Shown: one piece after another, positions 26,537 to 37,831 of the stretch | Layout of the letters: each line of letters starts with the position of its first letter | How positions within the stretch are numbered: the first letter of the stretch is position 1 | Source: Hetaerina americana | Lineage: Eukaryota > Arthropoda > Insecta > Odonata > Calopterygidae | Assembly: GCA_022747635.1 (NCBI GenBank) | Contig: JAKTNV010000003.1 | Span: forward strand, 15,903,086 to 15,967,085 | Length of the DNA stretch: 64,000 nt | Direction: 5' to 3' | Program-made: the position numbers and the translations under genes | The notes under the pieces: generated by a model | What the model was told of the DNA's origin: nothing | The model's input: only the letters and a program-made list of their open reading frames with translations | Databases searched by the model: none

Positions 26537-28890
26537 AAGAAAATGCATATGCCCTTGATCTAGGAAAGTAATATAATTTATCGCATTTGAAATTAATGAG
26601 AAAGAGCTACGATTTCGATGAAAAACCTGTTTCTCCAGATGCAGAGGAGTTTGGCTTCAGGCAAAACAATTAACTGAAACAAGAAAGTACGCTTAAAATT
26701 GTACCAAATTGAAGATGAAAGTGGATGTCGTAAAATGTAGGCACATGAACAGCTATGCTAAACTACATATGTTCGTCCGCTTTTGACCTATCTACCAAGT
26801 TAATGATTCCATGTATATGGGAAAACAAAGGGTTTTAACTTGTTGCACCATAATTTTCGCTCAATCCCTTTCTAATTGATCATATATGACACAAGTGTGT
26901 GTAGTGCTAATTTTACGTTAGCCAAAAAGCATATGGAAACCAAAGTATTCTCTTTCATTCATAGAACTAAAACAAATCAAACCTACACCACTGGAAAACG
27001 TTACCTACTAGTGCTATTACGTGGTATTTAATTTGTGCATAGAAACTAAGTCATCTCGTGCCTTCTCCTTAGAATCATGAAATAGTACTAATTTATTTCC
27101 TTCGAAAGTAAATTATAATAATAGTTTGCAGGTTTATTATCTGTTAAAATAAAGTCTTAAGTTCCACGGTTTATTCGTGCATATATTTGAATGCAATGAC
27201 GCGAATAAGGTTACGCCAAACACGAAAGTGACTTCCATACGCTGCAAATTCCACACCCTTCTGTTTAAAACCTTCATTTTCTCCTTTTAATAGTATTACA
27301 TATTCAGCATTTAATTAAACCTTCATTTGAATATTTTAAAATGGAGGAAAAAAAATCATCGACTCCCTGCCGTCGCATTACTCATTAGGATATTTCTCTC
27401 GCTTCTAACCAAATGGACATTCTCTAGTTTGCCAAAACAGAAAAAAGTACACTTAAGGGCATGAGGATATCAATTTCTGGCAACAAGGACGAGAGGAAAG
27501 ACAAATGGATACGGAATTCACGCATTCCCTGGAGACAGACGACAGAAGTGGTCGAAAGGGAAAGACGGAAATGATTTCGAGACTGTTAGATTTTCCCTCC
27601 TTTCAACCGTTCCGACAAACAGTCAGTCACTTGTCTCATTTGCAACTGAACTTTTAATCTGTCTGGCACACCTCTAGCGTCATCGTGTTGGGAAAGTTCC
27701 GGGCTTCCGCTCTTTCTCTCTCTGTCTCTCTCTCTCTCCAAAGTCGGCGCCGCCCACACACACACGCAGTCAAAAATACCTGCCACCGTCGCAGGGAGCA
27801 AGAGCAGTGGAAAGAGTGGAGTAGTAGGAAGAAGGAATGATTACACACACATTAACCTAGCCCCAGACGGCGGCGTGAACGAACGGAGGGAGTGAATTTT
27901 CCAAGCTGAAATTTTGGGGTGTGGGAAGCGATCGCGTCAAAATTGGCGGCGGAGAGAACCGTTCCCCGGAGGAGGAAATAAAACGAGAAAATGAAATGAT
28001 GATTAGTGCGCTTGCCGCGCCCTTTGCGCCGCGATCATTTACCGGTGAGGGCATCACGGGCGAGGGTGCGGAGAAAGGGAGGTGGAATGAAGATGAGAGG
28101 CACGCGAGGGTGAAAGGAAAAGTAAACTTGGGTCCACTGATACTGAGTTATATTAAAAATATGTCGAGATATAGAATTCCATATACATATGGAAATATGT
28201 CGAGATATAGAATTCGAATAGAATTCCATTACATTTCACCAAATTAATAATCCCAACCCACTCGCATATGTAACCGGATGGTCAAAATTGGCATCGTCCG
28301 GGTGGTCCACAAACACTGTTTTCCTCAAAACGAAACCTCTCTTCCATTGGAAAACTAGACGGGACTGGACAAACTTATACCAGGTGATTGCATTTACTAA
28401 TCCTGGTACTCCAAACTTCTTCTTCGGCACTCAAAATGCTTTTGTAAACAGATTAACCTGTTCTTCAGATTACCGAGATCAAGATCCGTGAATAATTCTC
28501 AGATTTGGAGAAAAAGATACCACCTTGCCTTCAATCTCACGAAGGTGAAATAAATTAGGTAATAAAATAGGTATTGTGTTCATTTTCCTCTTGCAATTGG
28601 TTGAATTGTTGGAAGCTGCCGATGAAATACACATAAGCCGTAAAAAAAATACTACGGGATAAAATATACAGAACGACGTGGAAAATAAAATATTTCCAAT
28701 TGTTCGTGGTTCTTAATGGCTCATTCAATAGGACCTAATAAAATTTGTGAATTTTACATTAATTTTAGCAAACTGACTAAAGTGATACACGAAAAGTCTA
28801 TAGAGTATATAAAATACTAGACAACATTAAAGACCATTACCTGCCTTACATTATTGCAATAGAAAGGTAGTAAACATTAAAAAAGGGACC
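26537..28890. other. AT-rich non-coding stretch with small repeats
   Basis: I see no supported gene. A CT-rich run lies at 27710-27739. A 23-base direct repeat, including ATGTCGAGATATAGAATTC, occurs at 28157-28179 and 28193-28215. Segment 27840-28110 is locally CpG-richer. Confidence 0.5.
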
Positions 28891-29570
28891 TATGCGGGCG
28901 AGTAGGGTCGGGCTTTCACCTTCATATCTCCGCACTCTCATTCTTATCCCGCTCATCGTCTTTTCCTCACATTCCTTCCTTCCTCTCCCCTCGCCCGATC
29001 CCTCCCCTCCTCCCATCTCCCTCTCTCTCAGCCCCTCCCCGTGGTCGTTTTATTCCACCTTCGTCGGAATCGATACGCGGTGGCAACAGCTCCCCACGCC
29101 TCCTCCTTCGCAATCCCCCCCCCGCAGCCCGACACCCCTCTATCCTCTCCCCCTCTTGTCTCTCTCTTCCTTTCGGTCTCCCTCTCTCGCTTTGCTTCGT
29201 CCGTTCGCTCAGCGGCGGGGGTCTCCGCCGGAGAGCCGTCGCGTGGAGGAGCGGAGAGGAGAGTCTGGGCGGGGGCGGGAAGAGGAGGAGGGAAAAAACG
29301 AGAGGAAAAAGAGAACAGCGACCTCGTATGTGTGTGTGTGTGCACGCGGAAGAGGGGTGCGGGGGAGGGGAGGGGGGAATGAGCGGGGAGGCTAGATGTT
29401 GATGCTGGTGAGGGAGGTCGGGGCCCTGAAATAATGAAAAGGAAGAGAAAAAGTCGCATGGAGTGATATCCCCAACCCAGAAAGGGCGAGGGAGTGAGGC
29501 CAAACCCGGCGAACGCTGAACCCTTGCACTTCGGGGGGAAGGCCCGCCGGAGTGCGAGAGAGGAGCGAAG
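28890..29570. other. GC-rich patch switching from pyrimidine to purine tract
   Basis: The plus strand is pyrimidine-rich at 28960-29200 and becomes purine-rich from about 29230 to 29400. This gives an R/Y switch in CpG-rich sequence, with a short TG run at 29328-29342. Large overlapping frames occur on both strands (up to 233 codons on the minus strand), but their translations are Arg/Glu/Gly or Pro/Ser low-complexity. I do not call a gene. Confidence 0.5.
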
Positions 29571-30844
29571 CAACATCGATCCAAAAATTTAAAAAAAATA
29601 AAATAAAAAAAATAATAACTCACGGGTACATACATACTTGAAAAAAACACGCACATACGTATGAGCACATAACCATCTCACTCTCCCTAATTCGCAACCA
29701 CTTCTGCACGAAGAAAAGAACGCGGAGAAGGAGTGAAATTCGAGCTCCCACCACCTCCCGCACTCACCCTCCATTATCTCCACACACTTTTCTTTCTCTC
29801 TCTCCTATTCTCCTATCTTCCTTCCTCTCCTTTAACTTCCTCCTCCGACCCGTCCCATCTCTTCCCCCAACCTACCAGCCTTTCAGTTCACGGTCCAAAG
29901 TGACAAAGAGTGGGCAAAGAGAAAGTAGCATTACGCTCCGATCATAAAAGAAAGATGATGAGCGATGAGAGTAATTATGTATAGAGAATTCACATCCCCA
30001 GACTTACTCGTATATGAGAGTCGTGAAGGGTTGCATATTTGCGATCGAACGTGCGAGGAAATAAGCCTAAAACGCAATTATGTTTTAGAATTCTTGGATG
30101 CGACTTACTGCGCGTTGTGGTTCTACTACTTGTGCGTTGCGTTTCGGGCGCAGCGCTCCCAGTGGAGGAAAGGAATTTTCTCGCGTATCCCATTTTAAAT
30201 GTTGCACTCGGCTTGCATAAAAAACAAAACAATTAATTGAGGACCGGGAATGGTTACTAAAAAAATTGTTCCACGCTTTCATAAGGCCGGTTAAGCGAGA
30301 GTTTATGATGAAGAGAAAGAGAATGAAATGACGGAACATTTCACGAAAAAGGAAAATGAGAATGTGGCAGAAAATTTAATAGAAATTGCATTTTGAGAAA
30401 CCGTTCAATGGAATATTCATCCAGAAAACAGATTTTTTTAAAAATTCTAGTCAAGTTGAAGGACTTGACTTGCGCCCGAGGAAGACGCAAGTTTGTGAGA
30501 AAAACAATTTATTTCGTAATTTGGAAATACTAGACGTGGGATCTCAACCGCAATTTTTCTCTCTGTCAATTGATAAAAAGGTTGCGAATATTCACAATAT
30601 AAATGACCAAGGAATCAATGAAAAATACTTTTTGATTCAGTTTAAATGTTATTTTAGTGAAACTTTAAAAAAAAGAATATACAAAAGCTTTCAATAACTC
30701 TGTTATTTCACGAGAAAAATTTTCTGACAAAGGAAAACTGTAGAATTAACCACTTTCATCATATACATGTGTACGTATATACCTGTATATTTCAACACGA
30801 GTAATAATGGATTTCAAATTACGGTCGTTTTTCTGTTTTCAATC
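29571..30844. other. AT-rich non-coding stretch
   Basis: I see no supported feature. An A-rich segment (29585-29615) follows the GC patch. Open frames at 29965-30697 have no recognised domain. Confidence 0.5.
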
Positions 30845-31965
30845 CTTTTGAAATCTTTGGACTTGGAGACTATACACGTATCTTAGCCTCGCCTAACATG
30901 ACACTCACTCACTTGCAACTAACTATTCTTCAATTTCACACACATTCTGTCTCCCTTCGTTTCATCCCACGTCCATATCCTTTTAATACCCATTTATCTA
31001 TTGTTTAACATCCTCCCCACTATCGCAATCTTCAGCATCCCATCGTAAATCAAAATGTTCTCCGTCCATCTTTCCTGTTTTCTTCGGATATCTCCAAAAA
31101 CCCATCTTTCATTTTTCATCATTTTGGTCTTGGACACCACCAAGACACGTTAACTCATCCTGCTCTAGTTTTTCCCCAATATTTTAACGCTTAACTTATT
31201 AGCCTTCCTCCTCGTAAACCCAATAGCCATTGTTTCGCTTATTGTCATTCGCCTATACAAGTGTACTACCTTCTTGTAGTCACCTGTCACATTGATATCT
31301 AATGCGTTCTGCATTTTCTGAATCCCTTTCTTTACTTACTAACTAAACCTTGAATATCCGCCAAACCTATAAAATTTCATGATCCCACCTACTTTTACTC
31401 CTCCCACCATCCTTTCCCGTGTCTCCCTTACCTTTACCCCCACCTCTATTTATTGCAAAGCACGCATGATAATGAACACCCCTGTCTTAACTCCTCTTCC
31501 ATACACTGTCCATCCCGACCTTACATCCGCCGCGCGCACCTGAGGAGCTTGACACACGGACAGGTGACGAATAAGTCTCCTATCCCTCCAATCTACTCTT
31601 ATATTCAGTAATACATGCATTAATCCTCCTCAATCAACTCTATTCAATGTCTTCTCAAAATTTACTAAATAAACAAATACATCAGGATTACATTCTATGT
31701 TTAAACAAATTGAAAAACTATTCGGCAAACTTTAGCAACTCCATGGTAAATATTGGCCACACCTCGTTACCTCCACTTATTACAGCACGTGCTACAATAA
31801 TAACGTTTATGTCCATTCATTAGCATGATCAGTGCCACCACATTTCTACAGGCGTTAACATTTCAACGATTAATTTGTTGCACGTTTTCTTTCTAGTCTG
31901 CTGTTCCATCTTTTCCCACCAGTTTCTTTAGGTCTGCACATAATTCATTTTTTTACCCACTTTTG
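30845..31965 (-). mobile_element. RTE relic A: reverse-transcriptase and 3' part
   Basis: Read on the minus strand, this is a decayed copy of the RTE family. It matches the intact copy from about residue 478 to the 3' UTR. Near 31750 a frame reads PIFTMELLKFA, against DNIPVELLK in the intact protein. Near 31650 the palm region reads VNFEKTLNRVD, then WRDRRLIRHL and VYGRGVKTG. The FADD motif is not recognisable. The end (about 30990-31080) matches the conserved C-terminal tail. Many stops, frameshifts and an internal shortening make it a pseudogene. Its 3' UTR resembles relic B more than the intact copy. Confidence 0.75.
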
Positions 31966-32865
31966 ATAATTTAACTCTTGGTAATTCTCCGCAAAGATTT
32001 TAGTTTTCGAATGATTTCGACATCACAGCGTCACTGTCTGAGCATAAATACCTTCACGACTACGAATGTACGTATGGCAACGACACTATGTCGAAATCGA
32101 TTGAACAGTGAAAATTGTAGGAAAATTACTAAGTGCCTAATTACCCACCATTAATATTACACTTTTTCAAAAAGACAAGCCAGGGAGAATTATTTATTAC
32201 ACCTTCTTGACTACCTCTGTAGATTTTCCCTTACAATGTTCCTCACATCACGGTATATATTGTATTATTGTTCCTCGGGGTATTTTCGAATAGCTACTCC
32301 AGAGTTATTTATCACTTTGTATTAATATTCATTATAGACGATAAAAAAACCATTATCGATTTTTACTCCCCATGTTCATTTTCAAGGAAAATATTACTTT
32401 AATTTGCCTTAAAATGTGAAAGAAGAGGTGAAATATAACATAAATATAAAAAGGATACGTCATTGCTAGTATCTGTATTAATCGCGAAGCATATTACCTA
32501 ACCTCATGACGTGGAAATCCTGAAGTTATCAATTATGATCGTGTTTGAAACTTCTACTCTGTGCCTCTCCAAATGAATCTTACTTGACCATATTAATAAA
32601 TAATTTAAATATACTTAATTTCCCTGAGGAGAGCAAACCTGATCAGTTGAAAATTTGAAAAAAAGATGCAATCAGGGGTGTGTTAAAAAAACTAACTCTA
32701 GTTTTCCCTGACGCCAATAGACATCCACAGACCACAGTTAAGTAAAATAGCGTCCCAGGCCATCCAAATTAAAATAAAATCTCCTCTCTTCCGTCAAATA
32801 TGATATCGGGCAATTCCCCATTAAGAGATGCAGATTTTGGGGGCGACGACGTAAATTTGGAAATA
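31966..32865. other. AT-rich non-coding stretch
   Basis: I see nothing supportable here. Confidence 0.5.
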
Positions 32866-33350
32866 ATAATCTGGCCGGTGGTATCGGTGGAGGAGGGTCG
32901 GGGGCGAGGGTTGGTGCTGGTGGTTAAAAGGGCAAGTGTGGCGAGGAGGAGGGGGGGTTGAGGGGTGAGAGCAGAGAAGAAGACTGGGAGGAAAACGGAG
33001 TGGTGTGCTTTCGAAAACTGAAGTGCGAGACGACAAGGGAGTGGAGGAAGATATGTCACCCGCCACGTTCTTTCCCGCCAATCTCACCCTCTCCCCCCCA
33101 TCCCCATCTCATCGTCAGCAAACCTCTTCTTCCCGACCCTCCTTATCTCTCACTTTCTTCCCCGCGCGCCTCCCACTCCTGCTCGTCTTTTTCCTCACCG
33201 CTCACTCAAGTAGGGAAAGTTTAGCCTCCGGGAAAGCCAAGCGAGCCGGAGTCCCGCGAGGCGAAAAAAGGACGCGGAGATTCTCAGCCTCATCTCGCAG
33301 TGTGCTCTCCGCCGTCCCGTCGCCATATGCTTTACTATAACGTGAGAGGC
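32866..33350. other. GC-rich patch with purine-to-pyrimidine switch
   Basis: The plus strand is G-rich and purine-rich at 32880-33055, then pyrimidine-rich at 33060-33200. It ends in CpG-rich sequence to about 33350. Overlapping frames on both strands are Pro/Ser-rich and unconvincing. It mirrors, in opposite order, the switch at 28960-29400. Confidence 0.5.
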
Positions 33351-33725
33351 CAATGCCGCCATTAGCGGCCCTCCCGAATCGCTGGACGTTTTGTTATGGG
33401 CACGATGGGAAATTCATGACACTCGGAGAACGTATGCGAGCGCATGGCAAGCCATAGTATTAAGAGGCAGCCTAGGGCAGGAATACCTTTGCCTCGCTTC
33501 GTGAATTTTCATTTGAGCGACTGAGGACTTTTTCAACGTCTCCCGAGAACAAACTCGCCTGCAAGTTTAAAAATAAACTTTTAAATAAAGTTCACAAAAA
33601 AAACTTAAACAGGTTTGGTTAGGTTCAAGGAGAAACGAAGAGTTGGCATTAAGGGCAGCGACACTTATTAACATTTCTATTATATTAACATGTATGTATA
33701 TACTCAGTTCTTTCCTTCTCTTCCT

Positions 33726-33826
33726 TGGAAAAGGTGGCTTGGATCACCGAAAATTCGAAAACTACTTAGTTTCTTTTCTTTTTTTTTTGTTTCTGTGTTT
33801 TTTGTCTTTGCCCACTAGTGCTAACG

Positions 33827-33828
<2 letters not shown>
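33726..33828 (+). mobile_element. Short retroposon unit with hammerhead-like motif
   Basis: The unit begins with a stem (GGTG 33733-33736, CACC 33745-33748) immediately followed by GAAA (33749-33752). It continues into a T-rich body with TTTGTTTCTGTGTTTTTTG and ends CACTAGTGCTAACGTC directly against a (TA)n tract. The same order of parts occurs at 21241-21330, where the body reads TTTCTGTGTTTTTG and then CAGTGCTATC. I infer a 5'-truncated member of the family. The catalytic CUGANGA strand is degenerate. Confidence 0.55.

Positions 33829-33906
<78 letters not shown>
33829..33906. repeat. (TA)n tract
   Basis: This is a pure AT dinucleotide run of about 78 bases between the retroposon unit at 33726-33828 and SINE-C. 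Confidence 0.95.
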
Positions 33907-33908
<2 letters not shown>

Positions 33909-34172
33909 GTCGTGGTGTTCCGGGGGTAGAGCGTTGGACTACTGACCGGAAGGTAGCGGGTTAGATTCTCAGCAAGTCTCCGGGCACCTGCAGCTCCACC
34001 CAAGCTATGTGATTTTTCGGGTGCCAGGTCTTCCTGGGAAACCATAACCGGCACAGGGAAAGGAACTGGCCCCCAACCCTGATGTGTGAATTTCACACGC
34101 CGTCGGGCTTAGTACTGGGGGAAGTCTACCATTGCCTACCAAACTTCGGGTTGATTACAGTGTTTATGGTTT

Positions 34173-34230
<58 letters not shown>
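33907..34230 (+). mobile_element. SINE-C, tRNA-derived SINE with (TA)n tail
   Basis: This non-autonomous retroposon of about 268 bases ends in a (TA)n tail (34175-34230). The head resembles a tRNA gene: an A-box-like segment (about 33913-33932, ending GGGGGTAGAGC), a degenerate anticodon-arm region (GTTGGACTACTGACC), and a B-box-like GGTTAGATTCTC at 33959-33970, which departs from the GGTTCGANTCC consensus. The body (33971-34174) has no coding potential. The unit is bounded on both sides by TA repeats, so no target duplication can be read. RNA polymerase III transcription is inferred from the boxes. Confidence 0.65.
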
Positions 34231-34239
<9 letters not shown>

Positions 34240-34294
34240 GCACAATGAAACACGAAATCCCGCCAAACGGCGAACAAACACTTATTTATATAAT

Positions 34295-34476
34295 ACAGAT
34301 ATAAGGAAAAGGGATAGGAACATACACAAAGGACGAACACAGGAGAGGTGGGGAAGGCGGAATCCAGCAGATCACGAATGAAAAAATATACATTCGTGAT
34401 CTGCTGGATTCCGCCTTCCCCACCTCTCCTGTGTTCGTCCTTTGTGTGTGTTCCTATCCCTTTTCCTTATATCTGT
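34295..34476. repeat. Palindromic SINE-B pair, head to head
   Basis: Two 86-base arms (34295-34380 and 34391-34476) are reverse complements with about one mismatch around a 10-base AT spacer. Each arm equals the body of SINE-B seen at 47506-47595, without the tRNA head. Outward from the arms lie (TA)n tracts at 34175-34230 and 34497-34558, matching the tail position of SINE-B on both sides. This looks like two truncated copies joined head to head. Confidence 0.85.
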
Positions 34477-34491
34477 TTCTATATAAATGAT

Positions 34492-34496
<5 letters not shown>

Positions 34497-34558
<62 letters not shown>
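34497..34558. repeat. (TA)n tract
   Basis: This is an AT dinucleotide run of about 60 bases between the two palindromes at 34295-34476 and 34593-34838. Confidence 0.95.
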
Positions 34559-34560
<2 letters not shown>

Positions 34561-34592
34561 TTTCGTAGACGTAACACGGAAGTGCCGAATAG

Positions 34593-34836
34593 TACATTAC
34601 ACAGTAACAAACAATACAGAAACACAAAAAAAGGAACACTCACACGTTATTTCTTGATAATTTCGACGGAATTCTACTCTGTCTTCATCGGAAGATAGAG
34701 AAGTAATGACCAATGACAATGGTCATTACTTCTCTATCTTCCGATGAAGACGGAGTAGAATTCCGTCGAAATTATCTAGAAATAACGTGTGAGTGTTCCT
34801 TTTTTGTGTTTCTATATTGTTTGTTACTGTGTAATG

Positions 34837-34838
<2 letters not shown>
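34593..34838. repeat. Large near-perfect palindrome with hammerhead-like arms
   Basis: Arms of about 120 bases (34593-34712 and 34720-34838) are reverse complements with only a few mismatches around a 7-base loop. In the right arm the order is CCGATGA (34741-34747), a GACGG/CCGTC stem (34749-34753 with 34763-34767), GAAA (34768-34771) and then a T-rich body. This is a hammerhead-type core layout with U4 changed to C and one extra A before stem II, so self-cleavage is uncertain. The left arm carries the same on the minus strand. A TA tract adjoins the right end. The layout fits an inverted pair of non-autonomous retroposons, possibly Penelope-like, whose insertions are known to carry hammerhead motifs and inverted copies. 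Confidence 0.8.
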
Positions 34839-34900
<62 letters not shown>

Positions 34901-34985
34901 ATATGTATATACATATATATATACATATATATATATATATATGTATTTATATATATATTTATTTATATTTATATATATATATATT
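34839..34985. repeat. (TA)n tract with TG and TT interruptions
   Basis: A long TA run with ATGTATGTG and ATTTATTT variants abuts the right arm of the palindrome at 34593-34838. Confidence 0.9.
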
Positions 34986-37831
34986 CCCATCTCTTTCCGA
35001 TTTTAACAATGATTATCTACGGATCGGTAGGTTAAAATAAAAGTAACGAAATGAATACATAACGTATTACAGATCTTAGCATTTCTCTTCTTTGGTAACA
35101 GATGTTAGACCTGATAAATTTTAGCATATTTCAGAGGCTAAATGGAAATATCTTTGTTTTCTCGGATGTGTGCACTCTACGGCCCGGCAGATGCGAGGTA
35201 TTACAAATATTATGCCCATACTTAGAGAAATTTTCCGACATCTTTCAATGTTCATGGACGATTGATAGAATTGAGACAAATTCCACCACCTTAAACGAGA
35301 ACGAAAAGGACACTACAGTTCTACTTTTATACATTTAGAATGCTTCACTTCTATACAGCCTCAACCCCTATTATATCTGACAAATGAACTGCTTAGCTCA
35401 TGTCACTATACTTTCTTCTCTGCTGCTTTTCCGACATTTTTATCCCGCTGGCTTCTTAATGGCTTCTAGAATATGAGAATACGGGCGCCTCTTCTTCAAG
35501 TCGCCTCACAGCCGAGGCGCCAAAATAGTTAGAAGGCGTTGGCACTTAGCTTGTCAAGCAGAGGAGGAACGAACACGGAGTGCGTGATGGGAAACGGGTG
35601 CATGCACGCCCGTGGAGAAGTGCCCGGGGGGGACACACGACGACGGAGGAAGCAGGAGAAAAATGGAAGGGGAGAGAAAGAGAATGAATGTAATCCGCGC
35701 GGCCGTCCGTGTTTTGACCCCGTGACAAAGCCGAGAGACGTCACACTGCGTCACTATCCAGGGCGTCACGTATTGTTTTTTTCCCAAGGCGTACCGAGTG
35801 TCGTCTATTTCTTCCCCATGACTGTCCCACTCTTTCCTCCCACCTTCTTTAAAGAGTGAGAAAAGGAATATCGCGGATATTTCCTCACTCGAAGCGCCTC
35901 GAGGAAGGGATTGGGGGGGAGGGGACGAGAAAGGGGAAAACACGAAGAGTACAAGTCGGAGTACTAGAGCCACTCACAGAGAAGGGAAGCATGAAAGACA
36001 TTCCGCCGATTGCGCCAAAGGGAAAGAGGAGAGAGGTCGCATTCACTTCCTTGTTCATTGCTCAAGGGGCAGCAAGTAAGCATCCCCCGTCTACAAGTAG
36101 GCACTTCCACACAAAAGGATCCTAGCCAAAGAAAACTTGATGGGATATTACATATAGGCCATGTATGACAAACTTAGCAATTTTAATTCTATCATTAAGA
36201 TTAACCCTTGTAAATAATTTACCTAACTCCATTATTTTTGTTATAATTCCTACCGAAATAATGTATTTCAAAAAAACATCAAAAAGATTATTAGGTTAAA
36301 ATGTCAATCAGATAAAAAGAGCGTACATGTTTACAGTACACATTCGTGGATAAACATTATGGTAGAAAACAATGAATTAAATGTGTGAAAGTAGCACAGG
36401 AATAATTTTAAATTAAATGGGTAAAAAAGCATGGAAGTTAGGACAGTCCATTGTTCAACAGTGCGTTAAAATAGCTATACGCAAATAAATAATAAATATA
36501 ACAAATAAATCCTGTGTTAAAATAAACAAATAAAACAAATAATAAAATAAAACAAATAAATCCTGTGTTATTATAATACATACCGTATTTCTACTGATTA
36601 TCAAAAGAAAATTACTATAAAATAAATTAGCCTACGATTGCTGCGAAACGCAAGTGGAATACTAACCGAATGGGATGATTTAACACGAATGAAAATAACT
36701 AAGCATATGCGAAGAGTACTCGTATATTTTGCTCGTAAACTCGTAGAAGAGACACATGAATACGTACGTATATAGACACTCGCGAACTTGGGCGAACGGC
36801 AAAAGAAAGCGGTTTTCCAACGAACGATATACGCTATAGAGTTGCCAATGACGCACCAGAGGAGAACTTTCATAGATTTGTGGAGCGGGTGAAAGTATTC
36901 GAATATAAGTGCACAGGAGAAGGGGAGGCAAAAAATTTGTGAGAAAGTCATCTGGATATGACAGAGAAAAACAGAAAATTGGTGGTGCTCGGTGGCACGA
37001 ATGAAATTTAAATGAGCTAGTGACGGCAAGTAAGATTCGGGACATCGGAACATATCCATCTAAGGCAGTCGAATAGGGAGATTTTAAGAGCGAACAGCAA
37101 ACACGAAGGAATGATCCAAATGCTGCGATTCCTCGAAACATGCACGAGTGTATGTCATAGAAAGAGTACATCGTCATGATGAAAACGGTATGGAGTGTGT
37201 GCTAGAAAAAAGGACATGAAAGTTGTATATGTCGGAATTAATAATGGCAGGATTCCATACTGACGGTCAGAATGCCTATGAGCGTGCAGTTTGGTTTCTG
37301 TAACAGCCTACTTTATAAGAATGCCGTTCACATTCCATTTTGAATATACTCTTGCAATAGAAGATTCTTTTCATCAATGGGTATTATTCTCATGATCTTT
37401 CGTTCGCATATCTCTAAATATGGCCGACTTGGCGCCTAAACGGGACACCATGGTCCAGTATTTTTTACTTTCCTTTGTTATTCCTAGCATTTTTAAAAAA
37501 TATTTTGTAACCCGAGTTTGCGCGGATATGGACCATTCATGAAAATTTAACAAATAAGATCCCATACAGCTTCAGAATACAATGAAGATTTTTCAAATAT
37601 AGGATTTAAATGAGTACCATATTTAGTCCCTATTAATGGCAGCATCACGCACCAATTCATTAAGCAGAAGTTAATCAGATTAGCAGAGCTTAGGCGTTTA
37701 ATGCAAAGCATTTTCTACACTACTGAGTGTGCACAGGACAAGTATTACTGGAAGAATCTACCGTTAAATAATGTCCATAGATGGTTATGGCACGATGTTA
37801 GAGCACATTATTGTTTGCCTAGGTAGTCTAT
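34986..37831. other. Non-coding stretch with a GC patch and an A-rich repeat
   Basis: A CpG-containing patch lies at about 35500-36120, with conflicting frames on both strands. An A-rich segment at 36480-36580 contains a 20-base direct repeat (copies at 36500-36519 and 36551-36570). No supported gene is seen. Minus-strand frames at 36601-37177 (152 and 165 codons) are unrecognised. Confidence 0.5.

Noticed and set aside
28967..29668. 233-codon minus-strand open frame
   Set aside because: Arg/Glu/Gly and Pro/Ser repeats come from purine/pyrimidine tracts. Opposing frames of similar length exist and there is no recognisable motif.
36601..37177. Two overlapping minus-strand frames of 152 and 165 codons, Cys/Ser/Phe-rich
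   Set aside because: They overlap in different frames, have no recognisable domain, and the Cys-rich composition reflects local base bias.
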